Shown: one piece after another, positions 12,201-23,895 of the stretch | Numbering within the stretch: the stretch's first letter is position 1 | How the letters are laid out: each line of letters begins with the position of its first letter | Origin: Hippopus hippopus | Taxonomy: Eukaryota; Mollusca; Bivalvia; Cardiida; Cardiidae | NCBI GenBank assembly: GCA_946811185.2 | Contig: OX328103.1 | Span: 31,056,266 to 31,120,265 of the forward strand | Direction: 5' to 3' | DNA length: 64,000 nucleotides | Position numbers and translations under genes: made by a program | The notes under the pieces: model-generated | The model's database searches: none | The model's input: only the letters and a program-made list of their open reading frames with translations | What the model was told of the DNA's origin: nothing

Positions 12201-15200
12201 AGTAAATGAAAAAGCGGATGAGGAACATTAACCGTTCAATTTATTTTAGTGTACGATAAAAAATGTATATTTGGGTGTTTATTATATCAAGAATAAACAC
12301 ATCTGAGTACAAGAGTTTCTATTTTTTCTTTTTTTAATTCATTGGAAATTCAGGCTCTATGCTGTCAAGCTCATTAGAACAGACGATTGAAGTAATCGGA
12401 GTGAGAGTAAATTACCATCAGACGACCTTGTTCAATGCAGCTTTCTTGCAAACTAGAATGGAAATACCTTATGATCTATTACCGCTGTGTTTGACAATGG
12501 AGAAAGTCTGTTTTCTGACTCCATTTACTATCTATATTTTACAAACCATTCTTGATTCCATTCTAATTATATATATTCCATGACAAGCTATCTGATTAGG
12601 CGAACACAGAATGTATAAAACAACTAGCTAGTTTTGCCGTTCAAAATTAGAACATCTACATTTGTTGTTGAATAAGAGTGCTGAATTACCAACAACAGCC
12701 ATGTGTGATTTCGATCAGAAAACTAGAAATTTACAATCAAAGTAGTACTCTACTTTTTTAAAAGTAACATAACAGAAGATCACAGTGATTTATTCGTGAG
12801 TACTGTGCACTGAAAGAACAAGGATATCTTTAAATTTGTACAAACAAAAGACAATATTTTTCATCATCTTCAAAGAAATAAAAATAGTTATATAAATAGT
12901 AAAGGGATAAATACCTGCCAAATTATCCACATCATTCAATCCATCAAGCAGCACCAGTGAAGATTCCGAACAGTTGCGAGTGATGCTGAACTCCTCAAAG
13001 CGTACCATTAGTTTATTTAAAAAATCCCATGATTCCACAGTAATGTCACATGATCCAAGAGGATTGTACGGAGGACCTGACAGACCTTTTCCAAGGCTTG
13101 TGGTGTTTTGAACGGATGAAAAAGTTAGCTCAGCTGTATAGATACTTTTCCATTTAAGGTTGATGTAAGCTCCACAAGTGGATGGTATATTATCTATGAA
13201 TAAACAAACAAAAAGGATCTGTTATAAATGACGAATTCTCCGAAAATAGAACCACTGCATCTGATCTGAAATGGTAGTAGTTTTACATTACCATGTATCA
13301 CGAAAAAAGACTGGTAAATAAAATTAGCAACAAATGTCAGTTCGAATGATACTCTCACTTGATAATTTTTCTAAACAATCAATATACATGTAGAATTATC
13401 TATGTAATACATTCTGATTTCCCATAATGAGCATGAGAAATCAGAAGGTATTAAATGTTTTTTTTTTCAAATCGTCAATCCCAACCAACAACATTAACAG
13501 CCTGAACAACACACCCATTGACATCCTAATCATTTCATTGTCCATACATGTATTTTCAAATTATTATCATCACCATCACATTGAAATGATGGTTAGTCGG
13601 TTACATCGCTTCTAGAAGTGTCTTAACAAGAAAGTGAAGCAAAACCCGTGGTTTCCAATTTAATCACCCAGACTGCTGCTGCTATGAGAAATTATCTAAT
13701 ACCTGCTTAATACAAGTTAAATACTGTTGAAAACAGCGAAATCGCGGCGACCTGTACACCTATCTATGCTGTTACGGAGTTTCCATAACCAGTAATTCGC
13801 AAAACATTCTTTCTAAGCCACTTGCTGCTTCCCACATAGCCATCGCCGAAACGACGATCAGCGGTGAGAGAGGAATGAATGCTGTCGCAACGACAATGAT
13901 AAATCCTTGGAAATGAATTGGCCGGGTTTGGGATTGAAGCTACGGAATACCGTTAGGGCCATCGCCTATGAATTTGTTTATTTCAAACGCGATGCTCGAT
14001 AGTACGATGACGATAAAGCGATAGTACGATGATGATAGTGCGATATAATATCGCGTTATCATCATCGTACTATCGCGTATCACCATTGCACTATCGCGTT
14101 ATCATCATCGTACTATCGCGTTATCATCATCGTGCTATCGCGTTATTATCATCGTAATATCGCATTATCCTCATCGTACTATCGCGTTATCACCATCGTA
14201 CTATCGAGCATCGCGCTTAAAATCAATGAATTCATAGGCGATGACCCTAACGATACTCTAGGAATACCGTTGGGGCCATCGCCTATGAATTTGTTTATTT
14301 CAAACGCGATGCTCGATAGTACGATGACGATAAAGCGATAGTACGATGATGATAGTGCGATATAATATCGCGTTATCATCATCGTACTATCGTGTATCAC
14401 CATCGCACTATCGCGTTATCATCATCGTACTTTCGCGTTATCACCATCGTACTATGGTGTTATCATCATCGTGCTAACGCGTTATCATTATCGTGCTATC
14501 GCATTATCGCCATCGTACTATCGCGTTATCATCATCGTACTATCGAGCATCGCGCTTAAAATCAATAAATTTATAGGCGATGGCCCTAATGGTATTCCGT
14601 ATGAACCAGTAGAATATATTGTATTTGTGATTTTGTATCAAAATTAAACCTATTCGAAACAACACCGAGATTTAACAAGCCAATGACAGAGAGCTTTTCA
14701 ACAAATCATTGTGGGAAAAGGAGAAAGTGCTGGTAATCAGCATTTTCTCCTTTTCCAACAATGTTTTTTAACCGAATCTAAGACAAACCCTTTCATATGA
14801 TCCATCTTTGGTTTGTCTGCAAATGCTTTTAAATTGGACGAGTCTTTTTGTCGTTTGTTAAGGACTTAAACTGTGGATTACTACCATTGAAGTAACTATT
14901 ATGAGGGAACGGGGTCTATCACAGGTGAGCTTCGGGCCTATTTGTCTCGCTCTAAATACCTGTCAGAAAGTAAACTTGCATCATTGTTTACTATGATCGA
15001 CTACTTGTTTGAGCGAAATAACTTGTATGATTTATCAAGTCATGCCTGTTATCCTTTCAGAGCGATTGTAGCTATCCGTTGCAAACTATGTAGATCAAGA
15101 TCAGAAAGAACGACTATTCAAACTCGTACACTCCGTTTTGGAACTAACGTTTATGTAGATTAATTGTACAAAAGTAAACAGTCCATTCATTTGTATCGGA

Positions 15201-15663
15201 GTAGTATTTTAAACTTTGGCTAGAAATTCTACCTACTTTGAGGCGAAAGAGTTGACCCTACCGTCAAGTGGACACCTTTTGACAGACATCATAGAAAACC
15301 TAAGCAACACTCGTAAATTGCTGAAATCATATTGATCAGTATGAGTATAGGCCTGTCTCAAACAATACCAGACCATGTAATTCATCATCACACTGCAAAT
15401 TTCTGCTCAGTCTACTTATTTGGACATCGCTCGATAACAACTTACAAGTGTCTCGTGCTCATCAGAAAGGGGGATTGTAACTTCTGTGTACTTACTACAC
15501 GTCAGAGAGAGAGAGAGAAAGAAAGGGAGAGAGAGAGAATGCATAGTTTGAAAATCACGTAAGAACGACTTAGTTAAAACAAGCTTAACTTACATGAAGT
15601 CATCTGAAACTCCGACGCAGCCTTATTTAACACATAAAACAGAAGAAACAGTGTGATAAACAT
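9236..15663 (-). CDS. CUB-LDLa single-pass receptor with two PPxY motifs, complete
   Basis: Five coding exons on the minus strand: 15663-15594, 13193-12915, 12134-11988, 10857-10613 and 9595-9236. All are GT/AG with phases 1,1,1,0, giving 366 residues ending in TGA. The domains in order are: a signal peptide (1 to about 17, starting MFITLFLLFYV); a CUB domain (about 30-164, with SCDI, the acidic FEEF strand and the QICG and SDKYLTI half on its own exon); an LDL-receptor class A module (Cys 168, 175, 180, 187, 193, 199); a transmembrane helix (about 214-236) followed by basic RIRRKRR; and a 119-residue tail with PPSY (286-289) and PPAY (331-334). In other families PPxY motifs bind WW domains of Nedd4/Itch-type ubiquitin ligases. 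The ligand is unknown. The LDLa has no clear calcium-cage EDxSDE ending (it reads CGDNSDC). The layout recalls NETO proteins and LDLRAD3, but I do not assign orthology. Confidence 0.85.
9990..10215 (+). mobile_element. tRNA-headed SINE (SINE-C) in the last intron of the CUB gene
   Basis: Starts with a tRNA-like A-box region, GGGTAACTCAGTGGTTAGCG, and carries CCAGGAAACACGTGCACTGG and CCGTGATATGACC. It ends in CCCCAATATACACAC. A related diverged copy is near 58857-59020 (CCCAGGACACACATG, TGTGATATGACTG). Confidence 0.6.
11390..11970 (+). mobile_element. Two P2 MITE copies in intron 3 of the CUB gene
   Basis: Copy one (about 11396-11656) is one of the best preserved: TGAGCCATGCTCTGTGAAAAG at the left, GCCAGAGCATGGCTCA at the right. 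Copy two (about 11703-11970) ends only about 18 bases before the donor of coding exon 3 at 11987, so it reaches almost to the splice site. A short C run sits at about 11938-11947. Confidence 0.75.
13760..13945 (-). mobile_element. SINE-A fragment, minus orientation
   Basis: Matches the body of the complete SINE-A at 61175-61491: CATTCTTTCTAAGCCACTTG, then CCCACATAGCC, GATCAGCGGTGAGAGAGGAA and TTGGAAATGAATTGGCCGGG. The tRNA head is cut off where the palindromic array begins, so the array probably inserted into the SINE. Confidence 0.65.
13947..14600. repeat. Tandem pair of palindromic repeat units (ATCATCATCGTACTATCGCG)
   Basis: Two units of about 315-330 bp in direct order. Each starts with GGAATACCGTTAGGGCCATC, or a close variant, and ends with nearly its reverse complement (GGCCCTAATGGTATTCC). 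The interior of each is made of units of about 20 bases, ATCATCATCGTACTATCGCG, whose left part runs in the opposite orientation, so each unit can fold on itself. The short ORFs here (14132-14341, 14179-14403) are repeat artefacts. Confidence 0.8.
14690..14880. mobile_element. P1 MITE copy in CUB gene intron 1
   Basis: The central palindrome GTGGGAAAAGGAGAAAGTGCTGGTAATCAGCATTTTCTCCTTTTCC is at about 14711-14756. Flanking P1 sequence (GATCCATCTTTGGTTTGTCTGC, AATTGGACGAGTC) follows, but the termini are worn. (Palindrome quoted in pieces: arms GGAGAAAGTGCTGGT and AATCAGCATTTTCTCC.). Confidence 0.65.
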
Positions 15664-18600
15664 TGTTAAATTCCCGTTTCGAACCGTAGTTTAAACTGAA
15701 ATAAGATAAACTGTTGTGAAGAAAATCCAAAATTAAAGAAATATTGATCCGGTCTTTATCGGTCCGCGTCAAAAGATCAAATACACAGGCTGTGTGCAAA
15801 ACAAAATTAACCTTTACCCTTTATAAGAGACCAGTTCAGGGGCTTCTGCAGACAACGTAGATTAAGAACAGATTGCTCAAAACGTGCAATCTGATCTTTG
15901 ATCTACATCACCAAATGTTTTGCGAGATTTTCTTTACCCTGAATATTTCCACTGATAGTAGCCACTTTTTCAAAACTGGAAATGTCCATTTCGTTTAAGC
16001 CTTTAACTGTCCTGGGTTACTTTCAATTTTACTTTTGCCGACGGTGTAGATCAAAAATGACTGCATAAAATGCTCAGTCAATTCTTTTGAAAGCTTTGTC
16101 GTCCAAATACTAATTCTTAATTTGAAGAAAGAAAAAAAAAAATATGCATTGGCACTGGTTGTATATAATTATTAAGGTCTCGAAAAAGGAGGAAGGCGAA
16201 AGAGTTCTACATAAATCAAGGTAAAATCAAATGGATTGGGTTGTAAGGCAGTCACTTTATCCCAGGTATTTTGAAATGTGAGGGGTCTTATGTAAATTAA
16301 CCCTTTTATTCGTTCTAATGCATTAAGACTTGCTTTTATTTCTTCAGCCTGTCTACGCCACAGGCGAAAATAAGGGCATTTGCAGACGGTATAGATAAAG
16401 ATCAGACTGCACAGAACGTGCAGTCTGATCTTGGATCTATGCCGTCCGATTGTTTAGTCAAGCCTACAGGATAAAAACCTTCTTAGATTGCATTTTCAGC
16501 CATCGAAATAGGCCGAGTTTATGATTGAGCCATGCTCTGGCAAAAGGTGTTTTATGCATTTCCGTGGTGTATGATACCAAGCAAGTCACCACATAATTAT
16601 GGATCCATAAAATCCATTTAGTTTAACAATCAAGTGGATTTGGGGTAGAGTGGTCATTTGCCATGCAGGCAATTTGCTAACCGCAAAAAGTTTCGACTCA
16701 TGTCGGCCTGCGCGAAACACTGGAATTTCGTGGGAGTGTCCTTTGGCAGGAAGCTTTAGAGATCTAGCAAAGTACTGTTCAAACCAAGAACATACATGGA
16801 TACGTGTAAGCTGTTGCAGTGATAGAGCTGAAATAATGTTGAAAACAGCTTAAACATTCAATCAACCAGTTCATTTCAAATTCTGTTTTTCAAATTAGCA
16901 GATCAAGAAAACGTTGCGGGAAAAAAAATGAGAAATTGCTCAATCGATCACAACCTTTCATTTGTCACAATGACTTCCAAGATATTCAATTGAAAAGGGG
17001 GTAACGATAAAGGGTTTAAAACCCTTAACGACACAATTCCTAGTTTTATGACCCTGAGAGAGAGTTTCTTGAAAATATTGTAGGAAAAGGAGAAATTTCT
17101 GGTAACCAGCATATTCTCCTGTCCCACAATGTTTTCTTTCTATTCAAAGGCAAATTCTATCATGTGAGCCACATTTAAATTGCCATCTGCGAATGCTTTC
17201 AATTTGGTCAAGTCAAAGATTTTGTCGCATGGTAATGAATAAAGATGAAATGAAATACGGGTTTACTATTTCCATACATTGCAGTTCAGCTTATCAAAGG
17301 CAGATTTAAAGCGGCATGCAACGATTTGGTTTCGTAAATTTTTGACAAAATTTTAACATGCCTTCCAGCAGGGATACTTTTCACTAAACTGCGTAGATTT
17401 ACGCAATTTTTAGGAGGATTAAATAAGCACACACGTACGATCCCTGCTTTACCCAAAGATGTAAAGTGGTGTAAAGTTACGAGACTTACAAAAACTGCGT
17501 AAGCAACTTTCGTGCGTATGCAGTTTAGTGAAAGGTGCCTGCAAAACGGATGGACTAAAAGGCAAAGATATGGACAGAAATACATGAAGAAAAATTTGGG
17601 ATTTCGGGGGGCCTATAGAAGAAGACAATGGGTTTTGCGAACGGAATAGATCAATATCAGACTGCACAGAACGCACACAGTACCGTGAGCTCGCTTGGAG
17701 AATCTTTAAGATAAACATCTTTCCAAGTTTCAGTGGTTTGTATTTAAAGAGAGCGAAATAGGTCGAGTTTATAAGAGTGGACCATGGTCTGTGAAAGGGA
17801 TCTTACTGCATTTGCAAAAAAATATCGACCCAGGTCAGCCTGCGCATTCCGCGCAGGCTGACCTGAGCCGAAACTTTTTGCTTTAGATACATTTTCTGTA
17901 TATCAAAGGAGCAGTTACCTCATGAACCGGTAGGTTGGTATACAAAACGGATTTTGTGAGTTTGTAATACCTCAAATCTGATTTAAGAAAATGCTTATAA
18001 ATTTTGAATCTGACTAGTAAAATAGATTTTAATCTCTTGCTGACGTACCGGGGATGGAAGTCGACCAGCGAGCGATCACAGAGGCTTATCTCGAGCACCA
18101 TGTGCTCAGCTGACCTTAAAATAATTAAATGAAGAAAACATTTCAGCGACTTTTATTTAAAGTGCATGTGTACAATAAAATTAAAACGTATGAACAATGA
18201 AAAATGTAACAATAAATGTCTGATTGCGAAAAACAGCAACTCATCTCATACGGGTATGAACATGTGATGTTACTGATTATTGTAGAACAAAGTTTCTTCC
18301 TGGTTCGTGACCTTTGATCTGTAACTGAACCATGCTCTGTGAAAAAGTGGCTTAATTTATCTGCAAAAAGGATCGACCCAGGTCAGCCTGCGCAAACTGC
18401 GCAGGCTGACCTGGATCGAAACTTTTTGCTGTTAGTCAATTTTCTGCATGACAAAGGACCAGTCTTCCTCAAAGACATGAATCAGTCAGTTGTTTCACAA
18501 AATCGATTTTTATGGACCCACAACCATGCGATGACTTGCTTGGTATAATGCATCACGGAGCTTCATTAAAACGCTTTTTGCCAGAGCATGGCTCAAATAT

Positions 18601-19783
18601 TTTAATTCAATCGGCAATGTCATTAATTTTATAACTAGCTGGATGACTGTTCCCCCACGATTCGAACATACTCGCCAATATTGATGACGAATACGTAAGG
18701 AATATGCCAAAAGAAGGGAATCAAAACAACTTTATACAGAATATGACGAGGATACTTACAGATAAATGTCGGAGTTTGCTAACTTGCAAAAGATGAAGAA
18801 TTCACCAGTTATGGCAGAATTCACTCTCTGTCCTTTACCAGACGACAAAATGTTACAGGTATACTTCGCAAACTTTAAAGAACGGGCAGAGGACAAATTT
18901 GATACGGCTTTCAATTTGAAAGGATGTGCAGACGACAAAATTAAATGTGGCTCAAACAGTGAGATATCTTTATAGGCCCAGTAAAGGCCAAAATATCAAA
19001 GCAGGTGTCACAATACATTTAAATTTAAATCATACCATATAAAAATATGAAAAATATTGTGGAGATGACAGTCTGTTATCGTTTGGTCGGGCCATATGTT
19101 AGTCGCTGGCAGAAAAAAGAATGTTAAAATCAGGCAAAAAAGTAAACAAAAGACACAGCTACCTGGCAGGTTTTAACCTAGTTTTGAAATTAATTTCTCT
19201 GTCAGCGACTAACACTTGGACCAACCGAACAATGACAGATTGTCATCTTCACAATAATTTCCATACTTTTAAATGGTATGATATAAATTCAAATGCATTT
19301 AAACAGCCGCTTTGTTTACTTTTGGGCTTTATTGTCACTTTAAACGAGTAGAAAACATAGCTGTAAAAGAGGAGAACATGCTGATTACCCGCATTTTCTC
19401 CTTTTTTCCCACTATGTTTTCAAAAGTCTTCTTTCTCAGGGTCGTTAAAACACGGGATTATTTGGTGACGGGTCAAAGTGTTCAGTAAATGAAATGGGTA
19501 TCTTAGGTCAGTATATACAACTTACACCATGCAATTTCAATGTTTTTTTTCTGCAATAACATGTTACAAAGTACTAAACAGTGTAGCATGAAAAATCAGA
19601 CTGCACGCTCTGTGCAGTCTGGTCTTGACCGACATTTTCCAATAAAGCAACAAAAGTTGTGCTTGCCGCACTAAGACTTGAACATAAAAGAAAATTAAAT
19701 TTGGAAAACTTAACTTACTCAGATTCCTGCACTTTGCTACAATTTTGCATTCAAAGATATGCTCGAAATGAGACATTCTCATA
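15664..19783. other. Intergenic repeats upstream of the CUB gene
   Basis: Contents in order: P4 palindromes near 15855-15912 and 16385-16445; an inverted, truncated P2 near 16528-16720; a SINE-A tail fragment near 16735-16865; a P1 copy near 16990-17240; a truncated P2 (17780-17960); a full P2 (18327-18595); a P1 core near 19370-19470; and a P4 half near 19595-19640. I see nothing recognisable in 17240-17630 or 18600-19350 and no gene. Confidence 0.6.
18327..18595 (+). mobile_element. P2 MITE copy
   Basis: From TGAACCATGCTCTGTGAAAA to TTTGCCAGAGCATGGCTCA. The inner palindrome CCAGGTCAGCCTGCGCAAAC / TGCGCAGGCTGACCTGG is well preserved. Confidence 0.75.
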
Positions 19784-20777
19784 ACAAGAGGACCATGATG
19801 GTCCTATATCGCTCACCTGAGTAGGCCCTGTTCTATCGACGTGGGGCAGAAAATGCAACAATTTGAAATTTGATCAGTCTTGAATTTTGTCATTATTACC
19901 ATGGATACGAGTTACAGACTAATCCAAATGGAAAGTTGTAGCAATAGCTGATCATATCATCAAAAGGGCAACATAAATCTAATTTGAGTAAAAAAGGGTA
20001 CAAAACATTGATTGTAATTGATTACGTTACCAGCATTTACAACTTTTTCTTTTACCTTATTTCCATACTATGGCCAAAATTTGAAGTATTTTGGTAAAGG
20101 GCCACTAGATGATTCTACATGCCAAATATGAAAGCTCTAGCCCTTACGGTTTGGGACAAGGAGATTTTTAAAGATTTCCTTCTTTATCTCTATGTGAAAT
20201 CCGAGAACCCACAACATAGGGCCAAATTCAACACTAGGGCCATAATTTGAAGAATTTTGGTAAAGGGCCACTAGATGATGCTACATGCCAAATATGAAAG
20301 CTCTAGCCCTTACAGTTTGGGACAAGGAGATTATGAAAGCTCTAGCCCTTACAGTTTGGGACAAGGAGATTTTTAAAGATTTCCTTCTTTATCTCCATGT
20401 GAAATCCGAGAACCCACAGCATAGGGCCAATTTCCATACTAGGGCCATAATTTGAAGTATTTTGGTAAAGGGCCATTAGATGATGCTACATGCCAAATAT
20501 GAAAGCTCTAGCCCTTACAGTTTGGGACAAGAAGATTTTTAAAGTTTTTTTCTTTCGGTTGCCATGGCAACCAGACTTCTTCATGGAATTCAAATCTTTG
20601 AAGTATTCTGAAAGTGAATCACCTAAGGATCATTTCTGTGAAATTTCATTGAAATCTGATTGGCGGTTTAGGAGGAGAAGATTTTTTTGTAATTGTGAAC
20701 GGACGGACGGACGGACGGACGGACATTGACCGATCACAATAGCTCACCTTGAGCACTTCATGTTCAGGTGAGCTAAA
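19784..20777 (+). repeat. Composite repeat ending in an AGCTCACC...GGTGAGCT hairpin
   Basis: Starts ACAAGAGGACCATGATGGTC followed by GCTCACCTGAG, and ends at 20777 after GGACGGACGG and a terminal hairpin AGCTCACC...GGTGAGCT. Inside, a block CATGCCAAATATGAAAGCTC ... GTTTGGGACAAG is repeated. Relatives end at 22832 and, more diverged, at 25538. ORFs at 20490-20729 and 22534-22785 are the same non-coding block read through. Confidence 0.75.
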
Positions 20778-20876
20778 AAAAATTGGAAAAAAAATTTTTT
20801 TTCCTGACTGACCCTACCTACTGCATCTAGGACTGAAACCTGAAACACAGATATTTTTTATTTAGGCCTCGGTAAT

Positions 20877-21440
20877 ATTGCAACAAACCTGCATACCAAG
20901 TTTGAAGTCGTTCTGACTTGAGATGACAACGTTATATTCCGGACAAGCACTAAATGCTGTAAAAATGACATTCGAAGGGAAATAACTCAAAGACAGCACG
21001 AGGTAGAGTTACAATTCTTGTGCACTGCACTTCCAAATATTGCAACAAATAAGCATACCAAATTTCAAGCTATTCCTACTTAAGATGACAAAGTTTTGCT
21101 CCGGACAAGCAAGAAATGCAATAAAAATGAAGGTCAAAAGGGGAATAACTCAAAATTCATGCTAGGAAGAGTTATGGTTCTTGTGCACTGCACTCCGTAA
21201 TTTTCAACAATCATGCATACCAAATTTGAAGATGTTCAGGCTGGAGATGACAAATTTATATTCCAGACGAGCAGAAAATGCTGTAAAAACGATGATCAAA
21301 GGGAAATAACTCATAGACAGTACGAGGTGGAGTTATGGTTCTTTCACACTGCACTCCGTATTATTGCAACAAACACAAATGCCAAGTTTCAAGTCAATCA
21401 GACTGGAGATGACAAAGTTATGCTCCGGACAAAGAACTAT
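20877..21440. repeat. Tandem array, period 162 bp, about 3.5 units
   Basis: Unit starts (ATTGCAACAAA or variant, followed by GCATACCAA) are at 20877, 21039, 21201 and 21363, exactly 162 bases apart each time. Each unit carries GAGATGACAA, CTCCGGACAAGC and GGGAAATAACTCA. The 125-codon ORF at 21213-21590 crosses the unit boundaries and is not a gene. Confidence 0.85.
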
Positions 21441-21452
21441 TCTAAAGAACTT

Positions 21453-22075
21453 TCTAATTCAAGGGCAAATAACTCCAGTCGTTCTAATCCGATTAGACCC
21501 ATAATGGAAGTCATCCCAGATCTTACAGTCATATATATTTTGACCAAGTTTGGTGCTGATTGGTTGATATTTGTAGATGCTAGAGTGTAAACAAAGTCAA
21601 ATATAGCAATATTTCTAATTCAAGGGCAAATAACTCCAGTTGTTCTAGTCCGATTAGACCCATAATCGGTCTCATCCGAGATCTTATGGTCATATATATT
21701 TTGACCAAGTTTGGTGCCGATTGGTTGATAATTGTAGATGCTAGAGTGTAAACAAAGTCAAATATAGCAATTTTTCTAATTCAAGGGCAAATAACTCCAG
21801 TCGTTCTGATCAGATTACACCCATCAAACTCATCCAAGATCCTATGGTCATTTATATTTTGACCAAGTTTAGTGCTGATTGGTTAAAAATTGTAGATGCT
21901 AGAGTGTAAACAAATGCAAATATAGCAATTTTTCTAATTCAAACACAAATAACTCCAGTTGTTCTGGTCCGATTAGACCCATAATCGAACTCATCAGAGA
22001 TCTTATGGTCATATATATTTTGACCAAGTTTGGTGCTGATTGGTTGATATTTGTAGATGCTAGAGTGTAAACAAA
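21453..22075. repeat. Tandem array, period about 160 bp, four units
   Basis: TCTAATTCAAGGGCAAATAA occurs at 21453, 21614, 21775 and (variant) 21933, spacings 161, 161 and 158. Each unit continues CCGATTAGACCCATAAT, GATCTTATGGTCATATATAT, TTTGACCAAGTTTGGTGC and TAGATGCTAGAGTGTAAACA. The sequence differs from the adjoining 162-bp array but the period is nearly the same. Confidence 0.85.
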
Positions 22076-22129
22076 ACAAGATTTTTAAAGATTTCCTTCT
22101 GTATCTCTATGTGAAATCCAAGAACCCAC

Positions 22130-22832
22130 AACATGGGGCCAATTTCCATACTATGGCCAAAATTTGAAGTATTTTGGTAAAGGGCCACTAGATGATTCTA
22201 CATGCCAAATATGAAAGCTCTAGCCCTTACGGTTTGGGACAAGGAGATTTTTAAAGATTTCCTTCTTTATCTCTATGTGAAATCCAAGAACCCACAACAT
22301 AGGGCCAAATTCGACACTAGGGTCATAATTTGAAGTATTTTGGTAAAGGGCCACTAGATGATGCTACATGCCAAACATGAAAGCTCTAGCCCTTACAGTT
22401 TGGGACAAGGAGATTTTTAAAGATTTCCTTCTTTAACTCTATGTGAAATCCGAGAACCCACAGCATAGGGCCAATTTCCACACTAGGGCCATAATTTGAA
22501 GTATTTTGGTAAAGGGCCACTAGATGATGCTACATGCCAAATATGAAAGCTCTAGCCCTTACAGTTTGGGACAAGAAGATTTTTAAAGTTTTTTTCTTTC
22601 GGTTGCCATGGCAACCAAACTTCTTCATGGAATTCAAATCTTTGAAGTATTCTGAAAGTGAATCACCTAAGGATCATTTCTGTGAAGTTTCATTGAAATC
22701 TGATTGGCGGTTTAGGAGGAGAAGATTTTTTTGTAATTGTGAACGGACGGACGGACGGACGGACGGACGGACGGACAGACATTGACCAATCACAATAGCT
22801 CACCTTGAGCACTTTGTGCTCAGGTGAGCTAA
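22130..22832 (+). repeat. Second copy of the 20045-20777 block
   Basis: Nearly identical to 20045-20777 at an offset of about 2044-2055 bases, including the GGACGGACGG run and the terminal hairpin AGCTCACCTTGAGCACTTTG ... GGTGAGCT at 22797-22830. The two copies bracket the two tandem arrays as direct repeats. Confidence 0.8.
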
Positions 22833-22956
22833 AAACAAAACGAAACAGGAAACAAGACACTCTGTATCAAACAACAAAATATTACATAGTTCATGTGCGA
22901 ATTAAAAGCTTTTGCAGACAACAAATTGTAAATGGCTTAGAAAATGGTATTCGTCT

Positions 22957-23184
22957 TTAACTCTTTACCAAACGACAGAATCTTAGACTTGTCCAAATTG
23001 AGAGCATTTGCAGATGACAGATAAAACGTGACTCAAAAATTAAAATTTGTTTTGGGAAGGGTAGAAAACATTGTGGGAAAAGGAGAAAATGCTGGTTACC
23101 AGCATTTTCTTCTTTTCCTACAATGTTTTCAAAAGGCTTCTTTCTTGGGGGTCGTTAAGTCAGGATTGTGTGGTAAAGGGTTAA
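22957..23184. mobile_element. P1 MITE copy with TTAA on both sides
   Basis: TTAA (22957-22960) then CTCTTTACCAAACGACAGAA at the left; TGGTAAAGGG then TTAA (23181-23184) at the right. The central palindrome GGAGAAAATGCTGGTTACCA, with its complement, is at about 23072-23120. A good reference copy for the family. Confidence 0.85.
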
Positions 23185-23633
23185 ACAAGTACAAAAAGAT
23201 GAGGAGGATGGAGAAAATGCTGGCCACTAGCATTTTCTCCTTTTCTCACAGTGTTTTCAAAAGCCTGCTTCCCCGGATTTGTTAAAACAAGAGATCGTTT
23301 GATAAAAGGTTAAAGGAAACATAGCTCAAAAATTAAAGGTGAAAACATTTCCTCTCCTCATTTTCTATACAAACAAATTTTCAACAAAGAACTTTGAAAA
23401 TATGCTTTACTCATTACCTATGGACAAACTCTGGTAACTTCCAAAGTGAAAGTATCTGCATGATGACAAAATTAAAATTAGTACTAATAAACTGAAGTCC
23501 TCTAACAGGGTAGAAAACATTGTGGGAAAAGGTGAAATTGCTTTTTACAAACAAGTTCTCATTTTCACACAATGTTTTCATAAAATTTCTTCCTCAGGTT
23601 CTAAATACACAGAAATGTTTGGTAAAGGGTTAA
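23185..23633. mobile_element. Two more P1 copies, the first truncated
   Basis: The first (to about 23313) starts directly after the previous copy and keeps the palindrome (GGAGAAAATGCTGGCCACTA) and a GATAAAAGGTTAA end. The second is about 23405-23633 and ends TTTGGTAAAGGGTTAA. Its palindrome is degraded. Confidence 0.65.
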
Positions 23634-23895
23634 GTTCTTGTAAAACAGGGTATACCACAATTTTTCATCTTGTATTTATGTATTGAGTTATATTTATTCT
23701 GATTCCCCATATTTTTGCCAGGATGTTTTCAAAGTCATCTCCTGCAAGTTGGTTTCCATAGTTAATGAGCAAAACAAACTTACAAACAAGGAATAAACAA
23801 TATCATGATCATAAGACATATCCACTTTTTCATCATTCTTAAACAAAATTACAAAAATATCCACTTCTTCATTATTCATAAACAAAATTAGATAT

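Larger units (their letters stand above)
13194..15593. other. Intron 1 of the CUB/LDLa gene
   Basis: It holds a minus-oriented SINE-A fragment (about 13760-13945), a palindromic array (13947-14600) and a P1 copy. I recognise nothing in 14890-15480 apart from a short GA tract near 15503-15538. No further exon is needed, since phases join directly across it. Confidence 0.7.

Noticed and set aside
13947..14600. CRISPR-like array (regular repeats of about 20 bases)
   Set aside because: The units are contiguous, without unique spacers, and run in both orientations inside an animal gene intron.
21213..21590. 125-codon plus-strand ORF
   Set aside because: It runs across the boundary of two tandem repeat arrays; the same residues recur with the 162-base period and no family is recognisable.
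20490..22785. Pair of similar small proteins (79 and 83 residues)
   Set aside because: They are the same repeat block read twice, ending in the GGAC simple repeat.
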